Assembly (NCBI RefSeq): GCF_008041945.1
Contig: NZ_VKAD01000002.1
Span: 310,001-374,000, forward strand
DNA length: 64,000 bases
Direction: 5' to 3'
Source of the DNA: Reinekea thalattae
GTDB lineage: Bacteria; Pseudomonadota; Gammaproteobacteria; Pseudomonadales; Natronospirillaceae
The notes beneath the pieces are model-generated. The model did no database searches. It was given only the letters and a program-made list of their open reading frames with translations, and was not told the DNA's origin. The number at the start of each line of letters is the position of its first letter. The first letter of the stretch is position 1. Position numbers and translations under genes: made by a program. Shown here in pieces: positions 16,447 through 25,264 of the stretch.

Positions 16447-16827
16447 TTAGCCAATAAAAAACAACAGATCCTTACTAAAGGCAATGCCTAAAATATAGCC
16501 AAAACAAAGAATGGCGAGTAGATAGTTCGTCCATTGCATCGCTTTGCTGCCACGACGTTTAATCACCATAGCTCCGAGCACAATATAAACGATAAGAGCG
16601 ATGACCTTAGCCAGAATAAAAGGGCTATTGAATGGGTGTAGGTGCAGTGTTGCTGCAAGGTAGATGGCAGCTGCCAATAAAATAGTGTCGTTTACATGAG
16701 GCGCTATTTTAAGCCATTTTTTATTCATGATAGGGTGTTGATTGATCGCCAATGGCCCACGAATAATAAAGCCAACAATCGAGATCAATGCCACAGTCAT
16801 GTGTAGGTGTTTTATGATTAAATACAT
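16447..16827 (-). CDS. SirB2-family membrane protein
   Basis: A 126-aa protein with four hydrophobic helices and the family N-terminus LIIKHLHMTVALISIVGFI, plus a conserved PHVNDTILL segment in helix 2. SirB2 proteins were named for an effect on Salmonella invasion genes; the biochemical role is unknown. Divergent from the MscS gene with 23 bp between the starts. Confidence 0.85.
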   Translation of the reverse strand: MYLIIKHLHMTVALISIVGFIIRGPLAINQHPIMNKKWLKIAPHVNDTILLAAAIYLAATLHLHPFNSPFILAKVIALIVYIVLGAMVIKRRGSKAMQWTNYLLAILCFGYILGIAFSKDLLFFIG

Positions 16828-16850
16828 TGATAGTCCTGTAGGAGAAAAGA

Positions 16851-17966
16851 ATGGATGTAGTGTCGGGTTACTGGCAAACGCTGGTATCGTATATTGAAAT
16901 AGGTGCTCAATATAACTGGGTTATCCATGTATTTGCGGTCGTTTTAGCAACCCTGTTTGCTAATTATTTTATGCGTAAGCTGTTCGACCGATGGGCTGAG
17001 AAAGCAAAGCAAACCTCAACCTACTTTGATGATATGTTGATTTATACGGCGCGTAAACCGGTTCGCGTCTTTGTCTGGGTTGAAGGCATCTTATTAGCCG
17101 CCAGTATTGTGCGCCGCGTCTCCAATGAGCCTATTTTTGATGTGATTGACCCGATCCGCGAAGTCTCCTTTATCGTTATTCTCGCTTGGTTTGCGGTTCG
17201 CTTGGTACGTCAATTTGAAAAGGCGGTGCAATGGCCTGATTTTCTCGAAAAACCGATGGACCCAACTACAGCATCCGCTCTTGGAAAACTGTTACGTTTA
17301 TCGGTAATCATCACTACCTCGCTGGTGGTGTTGCAGTCGCTGGGTTTCAGTGTCTCAGGTATCTTAGCCTTTGGTGGTATCGGTGGTATTGCGGTTGGTT
17401 TTGCCGCCAAAGACTTACTGTCGAATTTTTTTGGTGGCTTGATGATCTACATGGACCAACCGTTTCGTGTTGGCGATTGGATTCGTTCGCCCGACCAAGA
17501 AATCGAAGGAACTGTCGAGCACATCGGTTGGCGTCTTACCTGTATTCGAACTTTCGATAAACGACCGCTCTATGTACCCAACGCAACCTTTGCCAGTATT
17601 TCAGTTGAAAACCCATCACGTATGACCAACCGACGTATCTACGAGGCGATTGGCGTCAGGTATGACGATGCGGCTAAAGTCGAAGCCATTGTTAAAGATG
17701 TAAAAGCCATGCTTTTGCAGCATAAAGATATCGATACCAACCAAACCCTGATCGTGAACATCAATGCCTTTGCTGCCTCATCGATCGATTTCTTTATTTA
17801 TACCTTTACCAAGACCACCAATTGGATTGAGTATCATGAAATCAAACAGGATGTCATGCTTAAGGTAATCGACATCATTCAGCGTCACGGAGCAGAATTT
17901 GCCTTCCCAACACAAACCGTGCACCTAAAGCAGGATGCTCAGATACCGATTGGACCTGCTGAATAG
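16851..17966 (+). CDS. MscS-family mechanosensitive ion channel
   Basis: Inner-membrane channel that opens on membrane tension and protects against hypo-osmotic shock. 371 aa with about five transmembrane segments. The pore helix region is GGIGGIAVGFAAKDLLSNFF (about 176-195), followed by the beta domain LMIYMDQPFRVGDWI and the C-terminal alpha/beta vestibule. The extra N-terminal helices and the conserved KRPLYVPNATF segment make it closer to YnaI-type channels than to the three-helix MscS. The start has AGGAG upstream. Confidence 0.93.
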   Translation: MDVVSGYWQTLVSYIEIGAQYNWVIHVFAVVLATLFANYFMRKLFDRWAEKAKQTSTYFDDMLIYTARKPVRVFVWVEGILLAASIVRRVSNEPIFDVIDPIREVSFIVILAWFAVRLVRQFEKAVQWPDFLEKPMDPTTASALGKLLRLSVIITTSLVVLQSLGFSVSGILAFGGIGGIAVGFAAKDLLSNFFGGLMIYMDQPFRVGDWIRSPDQEIEGTVEHIGWRLTCIRTFDKRPLYVPNATFASISVENPSRMTNRRIYEAIGVRYDDAAKVEAIVKDVKAMLLQHKDIDTNQTLIVNINAFAASSIDFFIYTFTKTTNWIEYHEIKQDVMLKVIDIIQRHGAEFAFPTQTVHLKQDAQIPIGPAE

Positions 17967-18231
17967 GTAAATAAAAAATGAAGGTTTAATAAAAACTACT
18001 TTAAGATGTGATTTAGTATGCTTGACTAAAAATAGTACATGCTATTTTATGTAGAAGATCTAGGTAATATTTGAATGTGTTAGTTAATAGTCTGACGTTA
18101 TCTAGATATTGAACTCATTTACTAGCTAATTTTCAGTGTACTAATTAGATACAAATAAGTGGTTTGAAGTGTCGTGCTGGTTTGTTAAGTGTACTGGCTA
18201 ATGGGACTTGGTTAAATTAAAAGGAAGATAG
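17967..18231. other. AT-rich intergenic stretch, no gene seen
   Basis: 265 bp with no supported ORF. A TTGACT at 18024 with AT-rich sequence after it could be a promoter for the lipoprotein gene, and an AAGGAAG ribosome site precedes its ATG. Nothing else is recognisable. Confidence 0.3.
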
Positions 18232-18690
18232 ATGAATAAAATTAAACTGTTTGCAGTAATCGTGTTTGCTATATTTATCGTTGGTTGTAGCTCAACCTCT
18301 TACCATGCGGGCGAGCTTAAAGACTCTTATACACCAACAGCAATTGATGTTGCTGATGATAATAACGTAGCAATCGTTAAAGTGGCCGACGGCTTAACGA
18401 TATGGAAAGTTGACGGTGATCGCAAAGTTGGCATTTTTAAAATGCTATTCAGAAAAGGACTGGACTCACTTTTACTTTCAGAGGGTGATCACTATTTGAC
18501 CGGGTCAATTAAAGGGAAAGATTTACGCATTAAGCAGGCCTCTTATGTTGGCGGTCATGAATATTTTATCGATTATCTTACAGTAACTGTTGGAGATAGA
18601 ATGACAGTCTACTACTGGATTAAAGATTTGACAGATGACAAGGTTATTTTAGGTAGAGAAATTACCGAAGAAGAGTTGAAAAATAACTGA
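18232..18690 (+). CDS. Small lipoprotein of unknown function
   Basis: A 152-aa protein with a type II signal peptide (lipobox IVGC, lipidated Cys19) and residues SSTS after it, so probably outer-membrane targeted. The mature part is beta-rich (VAIVKVADGLTIWKVDG) with a late YFIDYLTVTVGDRM segment, somewhat like small DUF2846-type lipoproteins, but I am not certain. The gene stands alone with its own terminator and is more AT-rich than its neighbours. Confidence 0.75.
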   Translation: MNKIKLFAVIVFAIFIVGCSSTSYHAGELKDSYTPTAIDVADDNNVAIVKVADGLTIWKVDGDRKVGIFKMLFRKGLDSLLLSEGDHYLTGSIKGKDLRIKQASYVGGHEYFIDYLTVTVGDRMTVYYWIKDLTDDKVILGREITEEELKNN

Positions 18691-18713
18691 TAGAACGTGA
18701 TTGAGAAAATAGA

Positions 18714-18743
18714 AAAAGCCGTTATTTATTAACGGCTTTTTTA
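18714..18743 (+). terminator. Terminator of the lipoprotein gene
   Basis: An 11-bp perfect stem (18714-18724 with 18730-18740) with a TTTAT loop ends in a T run. Confidence 0.9.
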
Positions 18744-18768
18744 TTATGAGCTTAAAATAGGTCGCAAC

Positions 18769-18978
18769 TTAAGACGATTTTTTTGCGTGCCAGGCTTCGA
18801 ATTCATCTTGAGTTAAAGCGCGAGCTTCGTCTTCCAACATCACTGGAATACCATCGCGAACCGGATACGCCAGCTTGGCTGCGGTGGAGATTAATTCCTG
18901 TTTTTCATTATCGATTTGCAAAGGTGCTTTGGTGACTGGGCAGACTAAAAAAGTCAGCAGTTGTTTATCGATGAGCAT
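18769..18978 (-). CDS. Trm112/YcaR family protein
   Basis: A 69-aa protein beginning [20 protein letters not shown], the YcaR/Trm112 N-terminus, with the conserved [17 protein letters not shown] segment. Trm112 proteins are small activating partners of methyltransferases in archaea and eukaryotes; the bacterial role is less clear. The zinc cysteines are mostly absent, as in many bacterial members. The ATG at 18978 is chosen because AGAGGAA precedes it; a longer frame upstream is the yidD gene in another reading frame. It overlaps yidD by 14 bp. Confidence 0.85.
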   Translation of the reverse strand: MLIDKQLLTFLVCPVTKAPLQIDNEKQELISTAAKLAYPVRDGIPVMLEDEARALTQDEFEAWHAKKSS

Positions 18979-19252
18979 CTTGGTTTTCCTCTGAATCTGA
19001 CGTTTCTGTTTCCTGCGTTTGCGAGCCATCTTCGAGCGGTACGCCCGGTACTGGGTCGAAACCGCCTTGGCATCCGGGGTGGCAACGGAATATTCTTTTT
19101 GTCGCCAGTATAGATCCTTTCCATGCGCCGTGATGTTGCAACGCAATCAGTGCGTATTCTGAACAGGTTGGGTAATAGCGGCAGCGTGGCCCAAGCATTG
19201 GGCTAATCACTAAGCGATAAAACTTCACCAAAAATATTAGCAACCCTTTCAT
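18965..19252 (-). CDS. yidD: Membrane protein insertion efficiency factor YidD
   Basis: A 95-aa protein with the YidD signature [11 protein letters not shown] near residue 24-34 and [12 protein letters not shown] near 58-69, and an amphipathic N-terminal helix. It assists YidC-dependent membrane insertion. It usually neighbours rnpA-yidC; here it lies between cysS and the Trm112-like gene. The C-terminal tail after residue 75 is acidic and variable. Confidence 0.93.
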   Translation of the reverse strand: MKGLLIFLVKFYRLVISPMLGPRCRYYPTCSEYALIALQHHGAWKGSILATKRIFRCHPGCQGGFDPVPGVPLEDGSQTQETETSDSEENQDAHR

Positions 19253-19262
19253 GGATAACTCA

Positions 19263-20651
19263 CTAAGCTATTCGCGACCAGAGTGTACCTTCGCGGGTAT
19301 CTTTAATTTCAACACCTCGTTCGAGTAACTCTTCACGAATAGCATCGGCGCGAGCAAAGTCTTTATTTTTCTTCGCCTGCTTGCGTTCTTCTATTAATGC
19401 CTCGACCTGTTCGGCGCTGATGGCATCGTCGCTTGCTTGGCCTTGAAACCAATCATTAGCGTCAAGCTGTGCAATATTTAAAAAGTCGCAAATGGCGTTG
19501 ATTTCACTTTTCAGTTGAGCTTTTTCGCTGTCGTCACTGGCTTTAAAAAATTGATTGGTCAATTCATGCAGTACGGCAAAGGCTTTTGGTGTGTTCAAGT
19601 CATCCAATAGCATTTGCGCAAATGGCAATTCGATAAAGTTCTCAACCTTGCTGGTAGCAATGTTTTGGCTGTCGCGCTTAATGGTATAAAGCCGGTCGAG
19701 TAATGATCGGCTCTGGTGAATAAGCTGTTCAGACCAATTCATATTGGAGCGGTAATGCGCACTCAGTAACGCGACTCGTACTAATTCGTGCGGTTGTTGA
19801 GCGAGCATGTCACGCAGCACAATAAAGTTGCCAAGTGATTTCGACATCTTCTCGCCTTCAATATCGAGCATGGCGTTGTGCACCCAATAGTTGGCATAAC
19901 CACCAGAATGGTCTGAGCAGCAGGAGCCTTGGGCTAATTCGTTTTCGTGATGCGGGAATATTAGATCGGAACCGCCGCCGTGAATGTCGATAGTCTCGCC
20001 TAAGTGAGCTTGAATCATCGCAGTACATTCAATGTGCCAACCAGGCCGACCGACACCCCAAGGGCTTTGCCAACCGGGTAGGTCATCGGTAGAGGGTTTC
20101 CATAACACGAAATCCATCGGATTCTTTTTGTAGCTGGCAACTTCAACCCGAGCGCCAGCGATCATATCGTCGATGTTGCGTTTGGAGAGTTTGCCGTAGT
20201 CGGGCATTGCACCAACAGAGAATAAAACATGGCCTTCAGACTCGTAAGCAAAGCCTCGCTCAATCAGAGCGCTGACGGTTTTGATGATGTCGTCGATGTG
20301 TTCAGTTGCTCGCGGCTTAAGCGATGGCTCTAGGTTACCGAGTGCCGCCATATCTTCGTCGTAGGCTTGAATGAATTGGCCGGTAATGTCGGAAATATCG
20401 ACGCCCTGTTCTTTGGCAGCGGCGTTGATTTTGTCGTCGACATCGGTGAAGTTTCGAGCAAACACGACAGTTGGGTAGAGCTCGCAGAGCAGACGATAAA
20501 GCAAATCAAACACTGTCGCCGAGCGGCCGTTGCCGAGATGGATGTAGTTGTAAACCGTAGGGCCGCAAACATAAAGTGTGATGCGGTTAGGATCAATCGG
20601 CGTAAAGGGTTCTTTTTTGCCCGACAGGCTGTTGTGTAATACCAACGACAT
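19263..20651 (-). CDS. cysS: Cysteinyl-tRNA synthetase
   Basis: Class I synthetase that charges tRNA-Cys, 462 aa. The HIGH-type motif is in [16 protein letters not shown] near residue 28-43, a zinc-binding Cys/His set in the catalytic core ([18 protein letters not shown]), and KMSKS in [12 protein letters not shown]. The start [11 protein letters not shown] at 20651 is preferred over an in-frame ATG 19 codons upstream, because enterobacterial enzymes begin at about this point. It is followed 10 bp later by yidD. Confidence 0.96.
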   Translation of the reverse strand: MSLVLHNSLSGKKEPFTPIDPNRITLYVCGPTVYNYIHLGNGRSATVFDLLYRLLCELYPTVVFARNFTDVDDKINAAAKEQGVDISDITGQFIQAYDEDMAALGNLEPSLKPRATEHIDDIIKTVSALIERGFAYESEGHVLFSVGAMPDYGKLSKRNIDDMIAGARVEVASYKKNPMDFVLWKPSTDDLPGWQSPWGVGRPGWHIECTAMIQAHLGETIDIHGGGSDLIFPHHENELAQGSCCSDHSGGYANYWVHNAMLDIEGEKMSKSLGNFIVLRDMLAQQPHELVRVALLSAHYRSNMNWSEQLIHQSRSLLDRLYTIKRDSQNIATSKVENFIELPFAQMLLDDLNTPKAFAVLHELTNQFFKASDDSEKAQLKSEINAICDFLNIAQLDANDWFQGQASDDAISAEQVEALIEERKQAKKNKDFARADAIREELLERGVEIKDTREGTLWSRIA

Positions 20652-20742
20652 TGAGGTTCCATTTCGGTTAGCTAAAATCGTCGCCAGTATACCACTCTTG
20701 TCAAACAAGTATTACTGCTTGTTAGCGGTTGCCATTGGCTTT

Positions 20743-21594
20743 TTAGCGCTCGGCAATGGAGCCTTTTTGTACGCCCTCAAAAGCTCGTACTAGCCAATGG
20801 TCGTTGGGTGATTCTAATTTTAATTGGTCGCAAATGTGGCTGCCAATTAACTCTACCGTGGTGTCGGAATTCATGTTGTAACACTGCTTAGGGTTGAGCC
20901 ATACGTCAAAGCGGCCTTGTTCGGCATCGTAACCAACGTGGGTGAGGCCTTGGTGTTCAGAAGGCAGCAGGTCGTCTTCGGTAATCAGGTAAATATCGCA
21001 GAAGCGTTGCGCCCATTCTTGCTCGACATCGAAGTCACGCTTGCCATTGCGGAATATTTCGACACGCGATCGGTGGCCGTGACAAATACGTTGGCAGTCG
21101 CCAAGATGCTTTTTTAAGCCATGAGAATAGTGATAAAACGCAGCGTCGATGTTTTCGGCACGTAACTTAAGGCTGACCTGTTTTACGTTACTTGGCACTA
21201 AGCTGTTTAGGTGGTTTTGCAGCAATGGCAGCGCAGTCGCGATGCTGACCTGTTCAGCATCGACTAAATAGACGGCATCGCGCGGGCTTTGGTAGGCAAA
21301 AGCCAGAGCGTTGTCGCTGTTGTGATAACGTATTTCGATCATGTCGCTGTCGGCATGATGAATGACTTCAACACCGGCCAGTTGCGTTGGCACGACTAGA
21401 GTGTGGTCCATGCCATTATCGAGTGCTTGTTTGAGCAGTTTTTTGACATGACCAAAGTCGAATACCATGCCTTCATCGTTGAGTTCGCCGACCAGTTCAA
21501 CGTCTACGATCCAGCTCTCGCCGACAACACCACGTTTGGGGTGAAAGTAGCTAAAGTCGAGTACGGTGAGGTTATCTACAAAAAGGCGGTTCAT
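20743..21594 (-). CDS. Two-domain QueD/6-pyruvoyltetrahydropterin-synthase-like protein
   Basis: A 283-aa protein made of two QueD-like halves; single-domain QueD is about 120 aa. The C-terminal half carries the zinc and catalytic elements (FYHYSHGL, then DCQRICHGHRSRVEIF). The N-terminal half has FSYFHPKRGVVGESW and VFDFGHVKK but lacks a clear HGH motif. QueD makes 6-carboxytetrahydropterin for queuosine. A role in pterin or queuosine chemistry is inferred from family. The ATG at 21594 has GGAG 12 bp upstream; an in-frame ATG at 21627 is possible. It is the last gene after the cob genes. Confidence 0.75.
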   Translation of the reverse strand: MNRLFVDNLTVLDFSYFHPKRGVVGESWIVDVELVGELNDEGMVFDFGHVKKLLKQALDNGMDHTLVVPTQLAGVEVIHHADSDMIEIRYHNSDNALAFAYQSPRDAVYLVDAEQVSIATALPLLQNHLNSLVPSNVKQVSLKLRAENIDAAFYHYSHGLKKHLGDCQRICHGHRSRVEIFRNGKRDFDVEQEWAQRFCDIYLITEDDLLPSEHQGLTHVGYDAEQGRFDVWLNPKQCYNMNSDTTVELIGSHICDQLKLESPNDHWLVRAFEGVQKGSIAER

Positions 21595-21689
21595 CGTGAA
21601 GTATTGCTCCAGTTTTGTGTCGGTCATATCGAATGGGCGAGCGATTCTACCAGAATTTGTCCGTATGGCTAAGAATTGTTCTGATCGGT

Positions 21690-22205
21690 TTAAGCAAGCG
21701 GTGTCACGCTGGCAAACGGTACCGGCTGTTGCAGCCAGTCTTGCCATGGCTCATCAGCGTGCAGTGCTAGCATTCGGCGAATCACACCGGCATGAGTAAA
21801 CACGCAGCAATCACCCGTTTGCTGCTGTAAGGCGTGATACATCTGTTGCACGCGCTGGTCGAATTGAGCGAGGCTCTCGCCGTTCGGGAATTGAAAATTT
21901 GTTGGCGTGGCCGACCATTGATCGATTTGGCTGCGTTCAATGTCGTCCCAACGCTTCAGTTCCCAGTCGCCAAAATTAAGCTCTTTTAATTCATCGTTTA
22001 TGTCAATGTGCTGCTGGGGAAAACAAGCCAGAGCTAATTGAGCGCAGCGTTTTAATGGGCTAGTGACAATGTAGTCTGGGTTTGCCGGTAACTGGCAAAT
22101 AAGTTTTTCAGCGCTGGTGGTGTAATCTACCGCTGTTTCAAGGTCGCTCTGGCCATAGCATTGACCCTTGGCGTTAACCTGATCGTGGCGAACCAAGTAG
22201 ATCAT
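21690..22205 (-). CDS. cobC: Alpha-ribazole phosphatase-like histidine phosphatase
   Basis: A 171-aa member of the histidine phosphatase superfamily, assigned to alpha-ribazole-5'-phosphate dephosphorylation from its place in the cob cluster. The phosphate pocket is MIYLVRHDQVN (the usual RHG is RHD), with SPLKRCAQLA and the second catalytic His in FTHAGVIRRML. Its ATGA start overlaps the cobS stop by 4 bp. The Gly-to-Asp change after the catalytic His is unusual for the family. Confidence 0.85.
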   Translation of the reverse strand: MIYLVRHDQVNAKGQCYGQSDLETAVDYTTSAEKLICQLPANPDYIVTSPLKRCAQLALACFPQQHIDINDELKELNFGDWELKRWDDIERSQIDQWSATPTNFQFPNGESLAQFDQRVQQMYHALQQQTGDCCVFTHAGVIRRMLALHADEPWQDWLQQPVPFASVTPLA

Positions 22206-22945
22206 TGGGCCAAAAAACCAAGCCAGATAAAATACAGGCAAACTTCTGCTAACTGCTGGCAAGCGCCTAAGGTATCACCAGTGTAGCCGCCAATCTGTTG
22301 CTTCAATAATGCTAGCCAAACGAACGCCACCACGATTGAACCAACAACCAGAGCGATCGCCACTGCTAGCGGCACAAAGTACAGTGTAGGCACAACAAAT
22401 AGGCCTGCTACTAGCCAGCGCCAAGCAGACATGTGAGAAACTACCGGTTTGGATTTACTTTGACCCACGCGCACATAGGTGCCGTAAACCATCGCGGTCA
22501 TCGATGACCAGCGGCTTAGCCCGTGCACCACTATTAAGCTAATAATGCCGGTTTGGGGTAACAACTCTATTAGGCAGAAAGTTTTTAAAGTGAGAATGGC
22601 CCACAACGCCAAACTGCCGTAAGTGCCTAGGCGTGAGTCGGTCATGATTTCGAGTTTTTTATCGCGCTGAAAGGCGCCGCCTAAGCCATCGAACGTATCG
22701 GCCCAGCCATCTTCGTGAAAGCCACCGGTGACTAAAAAGCCAGAGCACAGAGCTAGCAGTACCGACAATGGAACCGAAAACAGCATGTTTGCGAGGTAGT
22801 AGACCAGCGCCATAACTGCGCCGACAACGATGCCGACCAGAGGGTAATAGATCGCGCTGCGGCGCATCGCCTCGTCGCTGTAATTGGGGTGGCTTGGCAC
22901 TGGGATTCGAGTAAAGAAGCCCAGTGCTAAAAAGAACTCACGCAT
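22202..22945 (-). CDS. cobS: Adenosylcobinamide-GDP ribazoletransferase
   Basis: Integral membrane enzyme that joins adenosylcobinamide-GDP and alpha-ribazole to complete cobalamin. About 247 aa with several membrane helices. The family motif GGFHEDGWADTFDGLGG lies near residue 73-89 and holds the acidic metal-binding residues. The start is one of two tandem ATGs (22948 or 22945) overlapping the cobT stop. The order cobU-cobT-cobS-cobC matches the nucleotide-loop assembly pathway. Confidence 0.94.
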   Translation of the reverse strand: MREFFLALGFFTRIPVPSHPNYSDEAMRRSAIYYPLVGIVVGAVMALVYYLANMLFSVPLSVLLALCSGFLVTGGFHEDGWADTFDGLGGAFQRDKKLEIMTDSRLGTYGSLALWAILTLKTFCLIELLPQTGIISLIVVHGLSRWSSMTAMVYGTYVRVGQSKSKPVVSHMSAWRWLVAGLFVVPTLYFVPLAVAIALVVGSIVVAFVWLALLKQQIGGYTGDTLGACQQLAEVCLYFIWLGFLAQ

Positions 22946-23954
22946 CATTTGGCGCAACGCCAGCGGACTCAAAAGAGGCCATGTCGTTAATCATCGCAGC
23001 GGCGCATTTGACCAGAGGATAAGCCAGCGCAGAGCCGGAACCTTCGCCAAGACGCAAGTTCAATTGCAGCAAAGGTGTTGCTTCGAGGATAGCCAGCATT
23101 TTAACGTGCGCCTGCTCTGCCGAAGAATGGCTGAAAATCCAATAGTCTTTGCTGCCCGGCTGGTGTGCTTCGGCGAATAGCGCTGCAGCTCCAGCGATAA
23201 AACCATCGATCATCACTGGAACATTTAGGCTACGTGCTTGCAGCATCACACCGGCCATTGCTGCGATTTCGAAACCACCAACTTCCGCCAAAATAGCCAG
23301 CGGTGTTTTGCCTTTGCAGCGTGCTAATGCTTGGTCGATGGCTTCAATTTTTAGTGATTGCTGGCCGGTGGTAGAGCCTGCGCCCGCGCCGACAGTTGCG
23401 GTTGCGCTTAAACCGTGCAGGGCAGATAGCAACGCCGATGAGCTAGAGCTGTTACCAATGCCCATTTCGCCAACAATTAATAGGTTCGCACCGTTGGCAA
23501 CCGCTTGCTTGGCTTCGTTTTCACCAACGGCAATGGCGTCGAGGCATTGCTGTTCTGTCATCGCAGCTTCGTGGCGGAAGTTTTTTGTGCCGGGCGCAAT
23601 CGCTGAATGCTGTACGTTTTCCCAGCGCGCCTGTTCGTTGACAATGCCCATGTTGATAATTTTTAGCGGTATCGCGTTGGTTTTACAGAATACGCTCATG
23701 GCTGCGCCGCCAGCGGCAAAGTTGGCCAGCATTTGCTCGGTCACAATTTGAGGGAAGGCGGTAACGCCTTCAGCGCAAACACCGTGGTCAGCGCCAAAAA
23801 CAAAGGCTTGCGGCTTATCAACTTTTGGCTCAGTGGTGTTTTGGATCATGCCAATTTGCGCGGCAAGTTGTTCAATCATGCCTAACGAGCCAGGTGGTTT
23901 GGTCAGGTTGTCAATTTTGTGTTGCAGTTGTTGCTTCAATTCAGGCTGGTTCAT
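22938..23954 (-). CDS. cobT: Nicotinate-nucleotide-dimethylbenzimidazole phosphoribosyltransferase
   Basis: Transfers phosphoribose from nicotinate mononucleotide to dimethylbenzimidazole, giving alpha-ribazole phosphate. 338 aa. KPPGSLGMIEQLA is near residue 18, followed by GNSSSSSALLSAL and the C-terminal GEGSGSALAYPLVK, whose Glu is the catalytic base in the family. The ATG has a weak GGAACC upstream. Confidence 0.95.
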   Translation of the reverse strand: MNQPELKQQLQHKIDNLTKPPGSLGMIEQLAAQIGMIQNTTEPKVDKPQAFVFGADHGVCAEGVTAFPQIVTEQMLANFAAGGAAMSVFCKTNAIPLKIINMGIVNEQARWENVQHSAIAPGTKNFRHEAAMTEQQCLDAIAVGENEAKQAVANGANLLIVGEMGIGNSSSSSALLSALHGLSATATVGAGAGSTTGQQSLKIEAIDQALARCKGKTPLAILAEVGGFEIAAMAGVMLQARSLNVPVMIDGFIAGAAALFAEAHQPGSKDYWIFSHSSAEQAHVKMLAILEATPLLQLNLRLGEGSGSALAYPLVKCAAAMINDMASFESAGVAPNDA

Positions 23955-24086
23955 GACGGTTCCATTGATACTGTTAATATTTTAGATACGGTTAATATTT
24001 TAAAAATTAATATTTCAAAAGTAGATGAATAAGAAATGAGCGATTAAACAATAAACCAGTACGGCTTGTTGTGATTGCTAGCGGAT

Positions 24087-24599
24087 TCAATCGGTATCTT
24101 TAAGCCAATTTTCTATGCCGGCAACGCAAAAACAGACGCGCTGAGCATGGCTTGCGATGGCTTGATTCAATAACCCGAGCTGATCAACAAATTGCCGAGT
24201 GATCTTATCAATACCGATCACACCTAAGCCAGATTCATTACTGATCAAAACTGTATCGTCTGTGCGTTGAATAAGGGCGGATAATAGCTTATCGATTTCT
24301 GCCTGCAATTGATCTGGCTGTTCGATCAAAAGATTGGTGACCCATGTGCCAAGGCAGTCGACTAAAACCGGGCCTTGGCTGGCGGTTAAGGCGTCAGCTA
24401 ATGCCAATGGCGCTTCAATGCATTGCCAGTGTTCGCCACGCTCAGCTATGTGCTGATCGATACGCTGGCCCATTTCACCGTCGGTTCGACGAGCGGTCGC
24501 GATGATGCAGGGTTGATCGGTAATTTGCTCGATGCAGTTCATGCCGGTTTTGGATTTTCCGGACTTAATGCCGCCGAGAACTAGGGTGATAATTGCCAT
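24087..24599 (-). CDS. cobU: Adenosylcobinamide kinase / guanylyltransferase
   Basis: Bifunctional enzyme that phosphorylates adenosylcobinamide and then attaches GMP. 170 aa. The P-loop GGIKSGKSK is at residues 9-17, and the covalent-GMP histidine region is around HIAERGEHWQCIEAP. The start MAIITLVLGG at 24599 is chosen over an ATG five codons upstream because the P-loop then sits at the usual distance. First gene of the cob group; no cobalamin riboswitch was recognised upstream. Confidence 0.93.
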   Translation of the reverse strand: MAIITLVLGGIKSGKSKTGMNCIEQITDQPCIIATARRTDGEMGQRIDQHIAERGEHWQCIEAPLALADALTASQGPVLVDCLGTWVTNLLIEQPDQLQAEIDKLLSALIQRTDDTVLISNESGLGVIGIDKITRQFVDQLGLLNQAIASHAQRVCFCVAGIENWLKDTD

Positions 24600-24825
24600 A
24601 ACTGTCCAACTCATTTTAGGGGCAGGACATTAAGGTGAAATGGTCGTTAGTGCAATGACTAAACGCAATCCTATTGCGAGGGGTTAGTAGCGCAGCGCTT
24701 GACTGTAAAACAGCGGGCTTTTAGTGGCTGGTTTTTAACAGGGCTTTTGTAGCGGCAGTTTTAAAGGGAGCTTCTTTTGAGGGTAAAAGCTGAAAGGCTA
24801 TAGAGGGTGAAAGCTTTATTGATAG
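24600..24825. other. Non-coding region upstream of cobU
   Basis: No ORF supported. It contains small inverted repeats (TTAGT/ACTAA around 24647-24662 and CGCAAT/ATTGCG at 24664-24678). I looked for the cobalamin-riboswitch B12 box and did not find it. Confidence 0.35.
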
Positions 24826-24851
24826 ATTAGGCAGCAAGGCTGCTGCCTAAT
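24826..24851 (-). terminator. Hairpin after the DUF1127 gene
   Basis: Perfect 11-bp inverted repeat (24826-24836 with 24841-24851), 29 bp past the DUF1127 stop. No T tract follows, so it may stabilise the 3' end more than terminate. Confidence 0.5.
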
Positions 24852-24879
24852 GTCTAGATGATCAGTTGCTAAAGATAGC

Positions 24880-25074
24880 TTATTTCCAAAATGGCTTTGC
24901 TAGCTCATTTTTAACTTGTGTTTCACTCAAACCAATATCTTTTAGCTGTGCGCTGGTTAATGTCGATAGGTGCTTACGCGTGACATAGTTACGACGCCAT
25001 TTGCTAACGTTGAGAGTACGAGGTAAACCCGCGTACTCGGTTGTGAATGAAGCTTTAAGTTGATAAGTCGCCAT
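24880..25074 (-). CDS. DUF1127 family small protein
   Basis: A 64-aa basic protein with the DUF1127 helix-turn-helix-like C-terminus (RKHLSTLTSAQLKDIGLSE). In alphaproteobacteria related proteins bind RNA and affect phosphate and carbon metabolism; here the role is unknown. The ATG at 25074 has a near-perfect AGGAGG upstream, so an in-frame ATG 11 codons earlier is rejected. Divergent from a MocR regulator across a region with repeated GTACAGA-type boxes. Confidence 0.9.
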   Translation of the reverse strand: MATYQLKASFTTEYAGLPRTLNVSKWRRNYVTRKHLSTLTSAQLKDIGLSETQVKNELAKPFWK

Positions 25075-25131
25075 GGTTGTTCCTCCTTGTTTGTTTAGGT
25101 TGGACATATCATAGGTTTTACCCTTGTTGCG

Positions 25132-25218
25132 GTACAGATTCAGAAAGTTTAAAGTTTAACCAGTACAGATTGGTTCTGTTACGGTTTTTTGGCGATAATT
25201 TGCTGTAATCTGTTACGG
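25132..25218. promoter_or_regulatory. Repeated operator-like boxes between DUF1127 and mocR-type genes
   Basis: GTACAGATT occurs at 25132 and 25163, and TCTGTTACGG (reverse complement CCGTAACAGA) at 25175 and 25209. ACAGA-TTGGT-TCTGT forms an inverted repeat at about 25166-25180. MocR regulators commonly bind such repeated boxes in the intergenic region of divergent genes, so these are candidate sites for the regulator at 25265. Confidence 0.5.
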
Positions 25219-25264
25219 TATTTCTCTAATATTTGCCGAACGGACCTAAACAGATGGAGGCCTA

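Noticed and set aside
18979-19146. N-terminal extension of the Trm112-like protein
   Set aside because: It is the antisense-frame reading of yidD with basic, non-homologous content. The ATG at 18978 has a good ribosome site.
21595-21747. N-terminal extension of the QueD-like protein into cobC
   Set aside because: The added residues do not resemble the family and would overlap the end of cobC.
24600-24879. Possible cobalamin riboswitch before cobU
   Set aside because: A GCCACTA on the minus strand resembles one conserved element, but the B12 box and the other core motifs are missing.
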